Assembly (NCBI GenBank): GCA_910585945.1
Contig: CAJUHZ010000028.1
Span: 1 to 31,034, forward strand
DNA length: 31,034 nucleotides
Direction: 5' to 3'
DNA from: an uncultured Bilophila sp.
GTDB lineage: Bacteria > Desulfobacterota > Desulfovibrionia > Desulfovibrionales > Desulfovibrionaceae
Shown here piece by piece: positions 1-7,631 of this stretch. Positions within the stretch are counted from its first letter, which is position 1. The number at the start of each line of letters is the position of its first letter. A program made the position numbers and the translations under genes. A model generated the notes under the pieces. That model worked only from the letters and a program-made list of their open reading frames with translations, did not search any database and had not been told where the DNA came from.

Positions 1-1356
1 CACGGTATTTTCCAGTCTGTTCTGCATGGCTCCGAGGTGGGCGCGCACGTTGTCTTTTTTGACGATGGCGTTGTCTATGCGTTCCAGAGCCTGTTGGGCT
101 TTTTCCTGTGTTTTGATGGAGATGATGTCACCCTGGGGAAGAGCAGGGTCAGGGCCGGGACCGGGTGGGTCTGGCGGGTCAGGCGGATCGGGAGGATTGC
201 CTGCCGTGGGCATGTAGGTCCAGTTGGCAGTGACGTTAAATGTTCCTCGACCAGCGACGATGAAGATTAAGTCTTCTGTGACATTATCAATTGTTAACTT
301 TTCAATAGAGTTGCTTGGCCAGTGCCTAGTACCATCACCGGTATAACCTATATTCATTCCGTTATATATAATATTTTGATATGTATTTTCATCCACAAAT
401 GTAATATTATTACCCGTTCCATTGAGGGCACTTCCATCATAAGAAGCTCCAGGGGAAAAACCATTAGCTTCAGTTATAAGAGTAGATTCTGTAATCGGCG
501 GGGCAGTAAACCAATCGGCCAGTTGGATACCTGCCAAATGTTTTCCTGAACGAGTGAATATCTGAATTGTATCCTCTTGACCATTATCATCCATTATAAT
601 GTTAATCCCTGTAGAACCTGCTGGAATAATACCGACGGCAATACAACCAGAATTTAATTGTTGTTGGTTATTTTTATTAAGCGCATCACTCAAAATCGGC
701 ACTCCGCCATAAGGGTCAGCCCTTGCGCCATTTGCCGCCTTTATTCCTCCCGCATTCCCGCCGACAGCGTTGATGGTTGTTACGGCTTCATCCCGCAAGC
801 CCAGGCCAGCCAGCGTGCAGTTGCCAATCTCCACATAGTAGTAATCTTCGGCGGAATCATTCCCTGTGCCGAAGTGAATTTTCATTTTGCCTGTGGCGTT
901 GAGGCCGGAGCCGTCATGCGCCCCGGTCAATGAGCCGTCCAGCAATTTTATGCCATTGAAATCGGTGGCGTTGGCAATGCGGTCAATCTCTTCCGCCATT
1001 GCCACAAATTCGGAATGGATAATCAGACGTTGCGTTGAATTGTAGGTGCCTGTTGCGGCCTGTTCGGCCAGTTCCTTCATGCGGATGAGCTTTTCATCAA
1101 TGACGGCCAGAGCGCCGTCCGCCGTCTGAATCATGGAAATGGCGTCGTTGGCGTTGCGCACGCCCTGATGGAAGGTGGCGACATCGGCGCGCATCAGTTC
1201 GCGTATGGCAAGACCGGCCGCGTCGTCGGCGGCGGAATTGACGCGCAGGCCGGAAGAGAGGCGCTGCACGGATTTGGCAAGCCGCGCATAATGCGTATCC
1301 AGACTGTTGGCCGCGGTCAGCGCCATGAAATTTGTATTGACGGAAAGAACAGCCAT
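1..1356 (-). CDS. Flagellin, C-terminus cut by window edge
   Basis: This is the main filament protein of the flagellum; 452 codons are visible and the last few dozen residues lie outside the window. The N-terminus (MAVLSVNTNFMALTAANSLD, then LSSGLRVNSAADDAAGLAI) is the classical D0/D1 flagellin domain, up to about residue 142. The C-terminal D1/D0 domain resumes near residue 408 with LGAMQNRLENTV. Between them lies a hypervariable insert of about 240 residues that is visibly AT-richer than its flanks and holds two cysteines (GNCTLAG and NSGCIAV). The insert ends in a proline hinge, PPDPPDPPDPPGPGPDP, at about residues 385-405. The ATG at 1356 fits the family N-terminus; its Shine-Dalgarno sequence is weak (GGTGG). 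A sigma-28 promoter lies directly upstream. The segment IRMKELAEQ aligns with the region recognised by TLR5 in other flagellins. Confidence 0.95.
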   Translation of the reverse strand, partial: MAVLSVNTNFMALTAANSLDTHYARLAKSVQRLSSGLRVNSAADDAAGLAIRELMRADVATFHQGVRNANDAISMIQTADGALAVIDEKLIRMKELAEQAATGTYNSTQRLIIHSEFVAMAEEIDRIANATDFNGIKLLDGSLTGAHDGSGLNATGKMKIHFGTGNDSAEDYYYVEIGNCTLAGLGLRDEAVTTINAVGGNAGGIKAANGARADPYGGVPILSDALNKNNQQQLNSGCIAVGIIPAGSTGINIIMDDNGQEDTIQIFTRSGKHLAGIQLADWFTAPPITESTLITEANGFSPGASYDGSALNGTGNNITFVDENTYQNIIYNGMNIGYTGDGTRHWPSNSIEKLTIDNVTEDLIFIVAGRGTFNVTANWTYMPTAGNPPDPPDPPDPPGPGPDPALPQGDIISIKTQEKAQQALERIDNAIVKKDNVRAHLGAMQNRLENTV

Positions 1357-1390
1357 TTGCACACCACCACGTTTTACGATGTGTATAGCC

Positions 1391-1417
1391 TAATCGGCAT
1401 TACAGCCGAAAACAATA
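1391..1417 (-). promoter_or_regulatory. Sigma-28 (FliA) promoter of the flagellin gene
   Basis: Read on the minus strand, TATTGTTT is followed by 11 bases and then GCCGATTA. The consensus is TAAAGTTT-N11-GCCGATAA, so 6 of 8 and 7 of 8 bases match at the exact spacing. The start of transcription would lie near 1384, giving a leader of about 28 bases before the flagellin ATG. This is the usual class of promoter for late flagellar genes. Confidence 0.8.
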
Positions 1418-1500
1418 GGCATAGCTTTTGGTAATATTTTTTATAGTTATATGTAAAAATTTATATTTTCACGGATGAGATGAAAGGCGGGAAATAACGC

Positions 1501-1532
1501 CGCCGGACAGGGGGGATCCCCCCTGTCCGGCG
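1501..1532. repeat. Perfect 32-bp palindrome centred on GGATCC
   Basis: The 32 bases are identical to their own reverse complement; each arm reads CGCCGGACAGGGGGGA. As RNA it would form a very strong hairpin with almost no loop. No T run follows on either strand, so a simple intrinsic terminator is not supported. It lies between the sigma-28 promoter of the flagellin gene and a small possible ORF. Confidence 0.85.
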
Positions 1533-1538
1533 CTCCCT

Positions 1539-1560
1539 GTGCGGGCTTTGAAGCCCGCAC
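1539..1560. repeat. Second palindrome, 10-bp stem
   Basis: GTGCGGGCTT and AAGCCCGCAC form a 10-bp stem around two central bases, six bases from the 32-bp palindrome. On the minus strand it lies just after the stop of the small ORF 1573-1806, so the pair could end that transcript before the flagellin promoter. There is no U tract. Confidence 0.75.
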
Positions 1561-1572
1561 AGAAGAGAAGCG

Positions 1573-1806
1573 TCAGGTTATGCTCTGGGGGGCGTCCATG
1601 TCATAGGGCATGGGCGCATTGCCCAGATCGATTTCCACCGGTTCGATCGGAGCCGGTTCGGCGTGGCCGCTTTCCTGCGAGGTTGCCGCAACGGACACAA
1701 CCGGATCAGGCGTATTGAACGAGGTTGAGGATTCAGGGAAGCTGAAGTCCTCAAAGCGGAAATTTCCATGTCCATAGAACCGGCATGCTCTCAAGCAACA
1801 TAACAA
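1573..1806 (-). CDS. Possible small acidic protein, doubtful
   Basis: An open frame of 77 codons starts with TTG at 1806, just after a run of seven G. The last 60 residues are acidic and Pro/Ser-rich (for example EPAPIEPVEIDLGNAPM). I do not recognise a family. The ATG nearest the G-run opens a different frame that stops after 16 codons, so this may be a degraded gene or not a gene. The tandem palindromes immediately after its stop are the main reason to list it. Confidence 0.25.
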   Translation of the reverse strand: MLCCLRACRFYGHGNFRFEDFSFPESSTSFNTPDPVVSVAATSQESGHAEPAPIEPVEIDLGNAPMPYDMDAPQSIT

Positions 1807-2066
1807 TCCCCCCCGGCTCTTCGCCTGCCATGCGGCAAATTGAAAGTTATGTTACCGGTGCACACCAAATCCTCTGTTGGAGGAAAGACTCCGCATTGGT
1901 GGAAATCAAATTCAGGTTATACCACTCATCACGTTTTGTCTATAGATTTTGAAAAGGGGGGTGAACATAATTTTTCAAAACATTTTTCGGGGGTTATCTG
2001 ATGGAGAGAAATGTTTGGGGGGTGCAGGGGAATCATTCCCAATGCGTGCAAAAAAGGACGCCACGA
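1807..2066. other. Non-coding stretch with operator-like inverted repeats
   Basis: No convincing gene is seen here. The stretch is locally AT-rich with several G runs. TTTTGAAAA (1947-1955) and TTTTCAAAA (1972-1980) form a 9-bp inverted repeat separated by 16 bases. A short GGGAAT-C-ATTCCC inverted repeat lies near 2029-2041. Either could be a binding site, but no neighbouring gene clearly uses them. Confidence 0.4.
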
Positions 2067-2101
2067 CAACGTCGCATGGAAGCATGCTCCATGCGGCGTT
2101 G
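2067..2101 (-). terminator. Strong hairpin downstream of the 188-aa gene
   Basis: CAACGTCGCATGGA and TCCATGCGGCGTTG form a 14-bp stem with one G-U pair and a 7-base loop. On the minus strand it follows the stop at 2127 by about 25 bases and is followed after some 14 bases by a run of six T. It overlaps the inner arm of an R1 repeat. It probably ends or protects the transcript from 3882-2127. Confidence 0.5.
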
Positions 2102-2129
2102 CAGCAGGGATTCATGAGGGCTGACCCTA
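2098..2129 (-). repeat. R1 dispersed repeat, end copy (locus a)
   Basis: On the minus strand this reads AGGGTCAGCCCTCATGAATC and then CTGCTGCAACGCCG. It is nearly identical to the left end of the full R1 element at 27529. The end of the repeat overlaps the TAG stop codon of the gene at 2127-2693, so that gene finishes in the repeat boundary. Confidence 0.7.
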
Positions 2130-2693
2130 TTTCGCGTCGCCCGGCTCATGCCCCGGCAGGAGGACGGAAAACGCCTCGCCGCCCGCCGCATTGCCCTTGG
2201 GGCAGTCGGCGCGCATGGCGCAGATTTCGCAGCCGCCCTTGAACGGCATCGGCGTCAGCACGGCATAACGCCGGGAGAGGGCGGGTCCGTCTCCCGCGTA
2301 GGGCGCTCCGGCGGCGGCCAGGGCTTTTTTCAATCCCGGGCCTGGCCGGGGCGCGGGCGCGCATCCCGCATCGACGATTTCCGGCACGACAGCGCGCACC
2401 GTGGCCATGCACAGCGTCTGCGCCAGCGCGTTCAACTGAAAACCACCTGAAGGCGAAGCGCCCCATGCCTCGTCCACGGCGCGTTCCACCTCCTCGTCAA
2501 GCCAGACAAGCAGGTAGTTCCGCCCGTCCGCGTGCAGGCGTGAGGCTGTGCAATGCCGGCTCCACTCCTGCCATGCTGTCGCCATTTTTTCCATGACCGC
2601 GCCGCCGATGCGGCGTTCCTGGCTGGTGAGCAGAAACAGTTCAAGATCAAAGGGGATCGTCAGCGAAAGCTGTTCACATGCGGCCGAAGCCAT
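2127..2693 (-). CDS. Unknown 188-aa protein with CxxCx5C motif
   Basis: I do not recognise this family. The ATG at 2693 is chosen because a clear GGAGG lies about seven bases upstream; the open frame runs further but would overlap the glycosyltransferase. The protein has no signal peptide or membrane segment. Near the C-terminus (about residue 155) GGCEICAMRADCPKG gives Cys-x2-Cys-x5-Cys, a spacing seen in some [4Fe-4S] or zinc sites. Three other cysteines occur upstream (HCTAS, TLCMA, AGCAP), so a fourth ligand is available. It lies 61 bases after the glycosyltransferase on the same strand and is probably co-transcribed with it. Nothing shows a catalytic role. Confidence 0.7.
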   Translation of the reverse strand: MASAACEQLSLTIPFDLELFLLTSQERRIGGAVMEKMATAWQEWSRHCTASRLHADGRNYLLVWLDEEVERAVDEAWGASPSGGFQLNALAQTLCMATVRAVVPEIVDAGCAPAPRPGPGLKKALAAAGAPYAGDGPALSRRYAVLTPMPFKGGCEICAMRADCPKGNAAGGEAFSVLLPGHEPGDAK

Positions 2694-2754
2694 GAAAACC
2701 TCCGGAATCCGCCGGTCACAGGCGGGGTTGGGAATGGATGGGGCCTTGCCGTTT

Positions 2755-3882
2755 TCACGCGGGCTGATCCGGTTCGGCGTTTTCGTCTGGTTGAGGGGCT
2801 GCTTCTCCATCCTCGGGCTGACCCTCAAGCCGGCGGTACAGCGCGGCGTAGGCGAGCGCCATGGCCCGATCGGTGAATTGCCATACGCGTGCCCGTCCGC
2901 GGGCGCTCAGACGCGCGCGCAGAGGGTCTTCCATCATGCAGCGGGTCATGGCGGCGGCCAGGGCAAGGGGGTTGCCCGTCGGCGTGACCAGACCGTCAAT
3001 TTTGTCCCTGACCAGTTCCGTGTTGGAAGGAAGGGACGAACAGATGACCGGCAGACCGGTCACCCAGCCTTCCTTGATCGCGGCGCTGCTTCCTTCCCCG
3101 TCCACGGAGGGAACCACAAGCACGTCGCAGTCAGGCAGAATCTTCCGCCCGTCCTGCCGGCCGAGAAGCGCAAGGCGGGATTCCACCCCGAGTTGAACGG
3201 CTTCGTCCAGAATGTCGTTGAAAAGCGGCCCCTGCCCGACGATGCGGACTTCCCACGGGGGCAAATCTTCCATCTCCTTCAGGACAGACATGGCCTGGAG
3301 CAGCACGCTGTAGCCCTTTTGCGGGGTGAGCGCGCCAATGCTCAGGAACACCACGCGCCCGTCGTTGCGCGCCGCTTTGGGTCTGTATCGGGAAGGGTCG
3401 ATTCCGGAGTGGATGGTGCTGATCCTGTCGGCAGGCACGCCCGCCTGTTCGACTACGGCCGAAATTTCGGCGCTGACGCCCACAACGGCGTCCGCCAGCA
3501 GGTATTTTTTCAGCCGCATCCCGTTGTGCAGGGGATACGAGACGCGGCGGGAGTGGATCAGCCGCAACGAGTCCCCGTGCAGCGTCTTGAAGATCCAGCC
3601 GAGGCTGGCGGCATTGGCGTCATGCGTATGAATGATGCGAAAGGCATGCCGGCGCAGGGCGCGTTCCACCGTGAACAGCACAAGAGGGTTGAATGGCGCG
3701 CGCCCGGGCAGGGGGAGCAGAGGGATCCCTTCCCTTTCCAGCAACAGGGCAAGGGCGCTCCCGCGAGGGCAGGCCACCACGGGCGCGATGTCATCGCGCC
3801 GCATCAGCGCCCGCGCCAGATAAAAAACCTGGATTTGGCCGCCCCGCAGTTCATTGCCGAGATCCACGAGAAGAACATGCAT
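2755..3882 (-). CDS. Glycosyltransferase family 4 (GT-B fold)
   Basis: A 375-aa enzyme that would transfer a sugar from a nucleotide-sugar donor to a lipid-linked or surface glycan. The N-terminus MHVLLVDLGNELRGGQIQVF carries the GG(Q) loop of GT4 enzymes. The C-terminal half has the family signature: FLSIGALTPQKGYSVLLQAM, then a donor-site stretch with EGSSAAIKEGWVTGLPVI. The acceptor is unknown. The open frame extends to 3945, but its first 21 codons are read from an R1 repeat and lack homology, so ATG 3882 is preferred. The C-terminal tail is acidic and proline-rich. A roughly 430-bp non-coding gap separates it from the upstream crp operon. Confidence 0.88.
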   Translation of the reverse strand: MHVLLVDLGNELRGGQIQVFYLARALMRRDDIAPVVACPRGSALALLLEREGIPLLPLPGRAPFNPLVLFTVERALRRHAFRIIHTHDANAASLGWIFKTLHGDSLRLIHSRRVSYPLHNGMRLKKYLLADAVVGVSAEISAVVEQAGVPADRISTIHSGIDPSRYRPKAARNDGRVVFLSIGALTPQKGYSVLLQAMSVLKEMEDLPPWEVRIVGQGPLFNDILDEAVQLGVESRLALLGRQDGRKILPDCDVLVVPSVDGEGSSAAIKEGWVTGLPVICSSLPSNTELVRDKIDGLVTPTGNPLALAAAMTRCMMEDPLRARLSARGRARVWQFTDRAMALAYAALYRRLEGQPEDGEAAPQPDENAEPDQPA

Positions 3883-3897
3883 GTTTTTTGCCTGCCT

Positions 3898-3975
3898 AGG
3901 GTCAGACCTCATCACCCCGCCTGCTGCAAAGCCGCCTTTTTGCATCTGGCGGCGTTGTTGCGGAAAAGCGGCGTT
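3898..3975 (+). repeat. R1 dispersed repeat, left half (locus b)
   Basis: AGGGTCAGACCTCAT is followed by CCCGCCTGCTGCAAAGCCGC and then GGCGGCGTTG, in the same order as the full element at 27529. It begins 16 bases upstream of the glycosyltransferase ATG, so it forms the distal part of that gene's leader. A core-like hairpin of the same family follows at 4029-4044. Confidence 0.7.
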
Positions 3976-4021
3976 ACATTATGTGTGCTGCCAAAATTGA
4001 TCATGCCATAAAATGCCGTCT

Positions 4022-4044
4022 GCGAAAAGCCGAATTTTTTCGGC
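4022..4044 (-). terminator. Hairpin with U run (R1 core-like)
   Basis: On the minus strand GCCGAA-AAAA-TTCGGC is followed by TTTTCGC, which resembles an intrinsic terminator for transcripts coming from crp. The same core (GCCG-loop-CGGC next to TTTTCGC) occurs in the R1 copies at 27529-27692 and at the window end, so it may be a part of the repeat that works as a terminator. It lies about 350 bases after the crp stop. Confidence 0.45.
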
Positions 4045-4395
4045 CGGACCGGCTGTAAATTTTTTTTTGCTGTCGTCCAGGCGACAGACAGTGCTCTAAA
4101 ATTTTTTTAAAGAAATGCAGGCATGCGGCGTCTTGATTCGACCTTCTCCCCCCCCCCAACGGGCGATCGAGGCGTCCGCATGCCGCTTGCTTGCTCCGAT
4201 ATCTCTGCCGGAGCGTGTTTCAGCTCGCTGAATCCCCATTTACGGCGAAGATCTTCTGCTGCAACTCGTTGCATCAATTCGCCTTCGGGCGGCTCATGCG
4301 AATCACTCCCCGAAAACGTGGTTTTCGGCTTGCTTGTGGCGGCCACACCGTTACGGGCTTCTTTTTTGCGGAGGCGCTTGTGAAGGCGCGTTTTC
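4045..4395. other. Non-coding stretch with poly-C tract
   Basis: No convincing gene is seen between the terminator-like hairpin and crp. The stretch holds a homopolymer of ten C (4148-4157), an A/T-rich segment (4050-4120) and one R3 repeat (4310-4361). Open frames on both strands exist, but they start inside crp or lack a ribosome binding site. Confidence 0.5.
4310..4361 (-). repeat. R3 hairpin repeat, copy 1
   Basis: CCGAAAAC-GTG-GTTTTCGG is a perfect 8-bp stem with a GTG loop on the plus strand. It is followed by GTGGCGGCCACACCGTTACGGGCTTC. The copy at 10697-10760 has the same order: a CGAAAAAAC-GTG-GTTTTTTCG hairpin, ATGGCG, then CCCTTACGGGTTC. On the minus strand it lies 35 bases after the crp stop and may help end that transcript. 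Confidence 0.55.
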
Positions 4396-5106
4396 TTATG
4401 CGTCGCGCGCGGAGCGTTCCGCAGCGAACACGGCCTCAAGCAGACGCTCGGGCGAGAGCACCCGGAGGCGTCGGGTGCCGGTCACAATGCCTTCCCGACG
4501 CAGGTCGGCTATGGCCTGACTGACGGTGGTCCGGTGCAGCCCGAGCACGTCCGCTATGCTCTGGTGCGACAGGCGAAGGGGATCGTTGTACGGATCGGCC
4601 GCTCGCGCCGACGCTTCGTGCATCTGATGCAAAAAGAGGGCCGTGCGGGCACGTGCCGGAAGAAAGGCGATGGTTTCGAGCTGGGCGCTCATGTGCACGT
4701 TGACCGCGGCCAGACAGCGGATGACGGCCAGACTGACTTCGGGGTAGTGCGGAATGAGCACTTCTTCAAGCGTGCGCCGATCGTAGACGTAGGTGTCGCA
4801 CGGCGTCAGGGCCGTGAGGGTATGCAGGTTGGGCGCGCTGTTCAGGACAGCGTGAATGCCCACGATGCTTTGCCCCGCGTAGAGGCAAAGCGTGCGCAGT
4901 TTGCCTTCGCTGTTGGTCGTCGCCAGTTTGGCGATGCCCCGGCGGATGAAGTACGCTCCGGGCATGGGATCGCCCGCGCGGAAGATTTCCACGCCTTCGG
5001 TCCAGCGAAAATGTTTGCCGAAAGAAAAAATCGGGGTCCAGACGGCTTCAAGAGGGAAGCTGATCCACGGAGACAGGGAAAGTGCTGCTTCAGGATTGTA
5101 CGGCAC
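4396..5106 (-). CDS. Crp/Fnr-family transcription regulator
   Basis: A 236-aa regulator with an N-terminal cyclic-nucleotide-binding-type beta barrel (GVEIFRAGDPMPGAYFIRRG, about residues 30-55) and a C-terminal winged helix-turn-helix at about 178-208 (SHQSIADVLGLHRTTVSQAI). It lacks the cysteine cluster of Fnr, so an oxygen-sensing iron-sulfur cluster is not expected; the ligand is unknown. The open frame runs upstream through the aminotransferase gene. The first usable start after that gene is GTG 5106, with no good Shine-Dalgarno, so the start is uncertain. It is the third gene after asd and the aminotransferase, with a 76-base gap. Confidence 0.85.
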   Translation of the reverse strand: MPYNPEAALSLSPWISFPLEAVWTPIFSFGKHFRWTEGVEIFRAGDPMPGAYFIRRGIAKLATTNSEGKLRTLCLYAGQSIVGIHAVLNSAPNLHTLTALTPCDTYVYDRRTLEEVLIPHYPEVSLAVIRCLAAVNVHMSAQLETIAFLPARARTALFLHQMHEASARAADPYNDPLRLSHQSIADVLGLHRTTVSQAIADLRREGIVTGTRRLRVLSPERLLEAVFAAERSARDA

Positions 5107-5182
5107 GATAAACAGATCTGCAAAAGGTAATGCGGCGCGTGGAACACTTCTCGCATCCGCGGTTTCATGGCGGAGCAGGCGC

Positions 5183-6124
5183 TCAGAACGGATCGCCTGC
5201 TGCAAGCAGGGCCTGCCGCAGCACGCCCCGCAGGCGCGCGGCCACAGGCCCGGGACGTCCCTCGCCAATGGGGCGGCCTTCAAAATGGGTGACGCCCACG
5301 CACTCGTGCGCGGTGCCGAGGATGAGCATTTCCCGCACGGTGGCGATTTCCGCCGCCGGAACGCGCCTGATTTCCACCGGCATGAATACCCTGGCAAGCT
5401 CGGCCGCTTTCATGGCCGTGGTGCCGACAAGCGCGTTGCGGAATTCCGGGAGCACGAAGGTTCCGTCAGCGTCCACCACGGCCACGTTGGCGATGGCCGC
5501 TTCGGTCAGGCAGTCCTCGGCATCGAATGACAGCGCCACATCCATGCCTTTTTGCCGCGCCTCCAGGGTCATCAGCACGCCGGAGAGGTAATTGGTGGTC
5601 TTGAGGCGGGCCAGCATGGCCGGCTTGACCGGGATTTCACTGCGAAAGGCGGTCAGCCCCCGTTCGTACCAGGCATCGGAACGGAGCGCCACCTTGTACG
5701 CCGCCACATACAGTGTGCTTTGCGGGCACTCCGAAGGCGAAATGCCGAAACCGCCCGGCCCTCTGCCCGCCAGCACGCGCAGGTTGCCTTCGGGCGCGTC
5801 GCCGGCCCGCGCCACCTCCAGAATGATGCGGCGGATCTCGTCGGACGGGCAGGGCAGGGTCAGTTCCAGCCCGGCGGCCGAAGCCGCAAGCCGCTTGAGG
5901 TGGGCGTCAAGGTGGATGACCTTGCGTTCGGTGAAGCGGATGGTTTCAAAAACTCCGTCCCCCCGGTGCACAAGGTGATCGTCAAGGGGGGCCGACATGA
6001 GCCGCGCGTCCCGGCAGATCGCTCCGATTCTGTGATCGTAGAAGGCAAGAATGGCGTCCGCGCCGGGGCGTTCGGCCTCAAGAAGACGATCAAGCCAGGC
6101 TTGCGTATCCAGAACGGGAATCAT
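5183..6124 (-). CDS. Class IV aminotransferase (PLP, fold type IV)
   Basis: A 313-aa enzyme of the group that holds branched-chain aminotransferase, D-amino acid aminotransferase and aminodeoxychorismate lyase. RGDGVFETIRF, the PLP lysine K175 in RLKTTNYLSG, and CLTEAAIANV with the conserved glutamate are all visible. The choice between PabC-like lyase and transaminase cannot be made from these motifs. ATG 6124 is preferred because GGGGGAGG stands four bases before it; an ATG at 6145 overlaps the asd stop as ATGA but lacks a good site. The 17-base gap to asd indicates one operon. Confidence 0.85.
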   Translation of the reverse strand: MIPVLDTQAWLDRLLEAERPGADAILAFYDHRIGAICRDARLMSAPLDDHLVHRGDGVFETIRFTERKVIHLDAHLKRLAASAAGLELTLPCPSDEIRRIILEVARAGDAPEGNLRVLAGRGPGGFGISPSECPQSTLYVAAYKVALRSDAWYERGLTAFRSEIPVKPAMLARLKTTNYLSGVLMTLEARQKGMDVALSFDAEDCLTEAAIANVAVVDADGTFVLPEFRNALVGTTAMKAAELARVFMPVEIRRVPAAEIATVREMLILGTAHECVGVTHFEGRPIGEGRPGPVAARLRGVLRQALLAAGDPF

Positions 6125-6141
6125 GTCGCCTCCCCCACGGA

Positions 6142-7194
6142 TCATTTGCGTTCAAAAACGTTGCGGTCCCCGACTCCGAGCAGATCGCGGCGCAGGAGTT
6201 CTTCCGCAATCTGCACGGCGTTGAGCGCCGCGCCCTTTCTGATGTTGTCGGCCACAATCCACATGTTGAGACCGTTGTCGATGGTTTCGTCCTCGCGGAT
6301 GCGGCCGACGAAGGTGTCGTCCTCTCCGGCGGCATCAATGGCCATGGGGTACATTTTCTCGCCGGGGTTGTCGTAGACCTGCACGCCCGGAGCCTGGGCC
6401 AGAATGGCCCGCGCTTCCTGCGGGGTCATCTTGCGTGCGGTCTCGATGTTGACCGACTCCGAATGCCCGTAGAACACGGGCACGCGCACGCACGTCGCCG
6501 TGACCCTGATGTTGGCGTCCCCCATGATCTTGACGGTTTCGTTGACCATCTTCATTTCTTCCTTGGTATAATCGTTGTCAAGGAAGACGTCGATATGCGG
6601 CAGGCAGTTGAAGGCGATCCGGTAGGGGTAGACCTTCACGTCAGGTTCCTGCATGTTGAAAAGCTGGCGGACCTGGGTTTCCAGCTCGGCAATGGCCTTT
6701 TGCCCGGTGCCCGAAACCGCCTGGTAGGTGGAAACCACGACGCGCGTGATTTTGGCGGCGTCATGCAACGGCTTCAGAACCACCACCATCTGGATTGTGG
6801 AGCAATTGGGGTTGGCGATGATGCCGTTGTGCCCCTCCAGGGCATCGGCGTTGACTTCGGGCACGACAAGCGGGCACCGTTCGTCCATGCGCCAGGCGCT
6901 GGAGTTGTCCACCACAACACAGCCCGCGCCGGCCGCCCAGGGCGCGAAGGTCTCCGAAGTGGAGCCTCCGGCGGAAAAAAGCGCAAGGTCAATGCCGGCG
7001 AAAACGTCTTTTTTCAGTTCCCGCACGGTCAGCTCTCCCCCTCGGAACGGAAGCTTGACGCCAGCGGAACGCGAGGAAGCAAAGGGGATAACCTCCGCGG
7101 CCGGGAAAGCCCGATCCTCAAGCGTTTTCAGCATTTCCCGGCCAACGGCGCCGGTGGCCCCGACAACAGCGACAACAGGTTTTTCCTTGGTCAT
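6142..7194 (-). CDS. asd: Aspartate-semialdehyde dehydrogenase
   Basis: A 350-aa enzyme that reduces aspartyl phosphate to aspartate semialdehyde with NADPH, at the branch point for lysine/diaminopimelate, threonine and methionine. The N-terminal Rossmann motif is VAVVGATGAVGREML. The catalytic cysteine is C131 in NPNCSTIQMVV. The C-terminus NGLNMWIVADNIRKGAALNA is typical of the family. ATG 7194 has GAGGAG six bases upstream and starts just before the Rossmann strand, as in other family members. An in-frame ATG 46 codons upstream (7332) has its own AAGGAGG but would add a sequence unlike the family. It is first of a three-gene operon with the aminotransferase and crp. Confidence 0.95.
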   Translation of the reverse strand: MTKEKPVVAVVGATGAVGREMLKTLEDRAFPAAEVIPFASSRSAGVKLPFRGGELTVRELKKDVFAGIDLALFSAGGSTSETFAPWAAGAGCVVVDNSSAWRMDERCPLVVPEVNADALEGHNGIIANPNCSTIQMVVVLKPLHDAAKITRVVVSTYQAVSGTGQKAIAELETQVRQLFNMQEPDVKVYPYRIAFNCLPHIDVFLDNDYTKEEMKMVNETVKIMGDANIRVTATCVRVPVFYGHSESVNIETARKMTPQEARAILAQAPGVQVYDNPGEKMYPMAIDAAGEDDTFVGRIREDETIDNGLNMWIVADNIRKGAALNAVQIAEELLRRDLLGVGDRNVFERK

Positions 7195-7327
7195 GGTTCT
7201 CCTCAAGCAGTTGCGCGCCCGAGATATCAGACGCGGGGTAGCCGGGCCGCGAACAGGCCATGCGCCAGGTTGTCCGGCAGGCGCGGCGGCGCTGCTTTCG
7301 CCTTTCTGAGCGGCGAAGCGTGGACAG

Positions 7328-7356
7328 AACATCAACCTCCTTGCGCCTGCTGTCAA
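7328..7356 (-). promoter_or_regulatory. Possible asd promoter
   Basis: On the minus strand TTGACA is followed by 17 bases and GATGTT, a perfect -35 with a poor -10 (3 of 6). The predicted start is about 130 bases upstream of the asd ATG. The rest of 7195-7589 shows no gene. Confidence 0.3.
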
Positions 7357-7589
7357 GTCCGGTCCGGGAGGCGTGCAGGGCAATCGCATGAATATGGATA
7401 ACATTCTGAAATAATTGATAAAAGCTTTTCAGGTACGAGATGGGATATCTTTTTATTTCAAGTGGTTATCATGAATGACCCGATTGTCTTGGGGAGGCGT
7501 GGGGCAGTGCCGGCCCCTGAGGGTTCCGCAGGAGCCGGGCGGTTTTCCCGGATGTCGTAACCTGGCGAAAGGCAGGCGCATGGCGCTTC

Positions 7590-7618
7590 TTGACAGGGAT
7601 GAGACCGTGGGCTAGCTT
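7590..7618 (+). promoter_or_regulatory. Promoter of tRNA-Arg
   Basis: TTGACA (7590-7595), a 17-base spacer and TAGCTT (7613-7618). The expected start, near 7625, lies seven bases before the mature tRNA. Other promoters in the window show the same TTGACA-N17-TAGnn form, for example at 7980 and 10813. Confidence 0.55.
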
Positions 7619-7631
7619 TTCTTCCTGCCGT

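Noticed and set aside
3883..3945. N-terminal extension of the glycosyltransferase
   Set aside because: The 21 extra codons are translated from an R1 repeat; the family N-terminus starts at MHVLLVD.
2548..4011. Long plus-strand open frame of 487 codons
   Set aside because: It is antisense to a clear glycosyltransferase and the Cys-motif gene. Its translation (His/Gly/Arg-rich) has no family features; such frames are common in GC-rich DNA.
4148..4157. Ten-C tract as a phase-variation switch
   Set aside because: It lies in a non-coding gap with no supported ORF or promoter across it.
4107..4439. Minus-strand open frame of 110 codons after crp
   Set aside because: It starts inside the crp 3' end, crosses the R3 repeat and the C tract, and has no ribosome site or family features.
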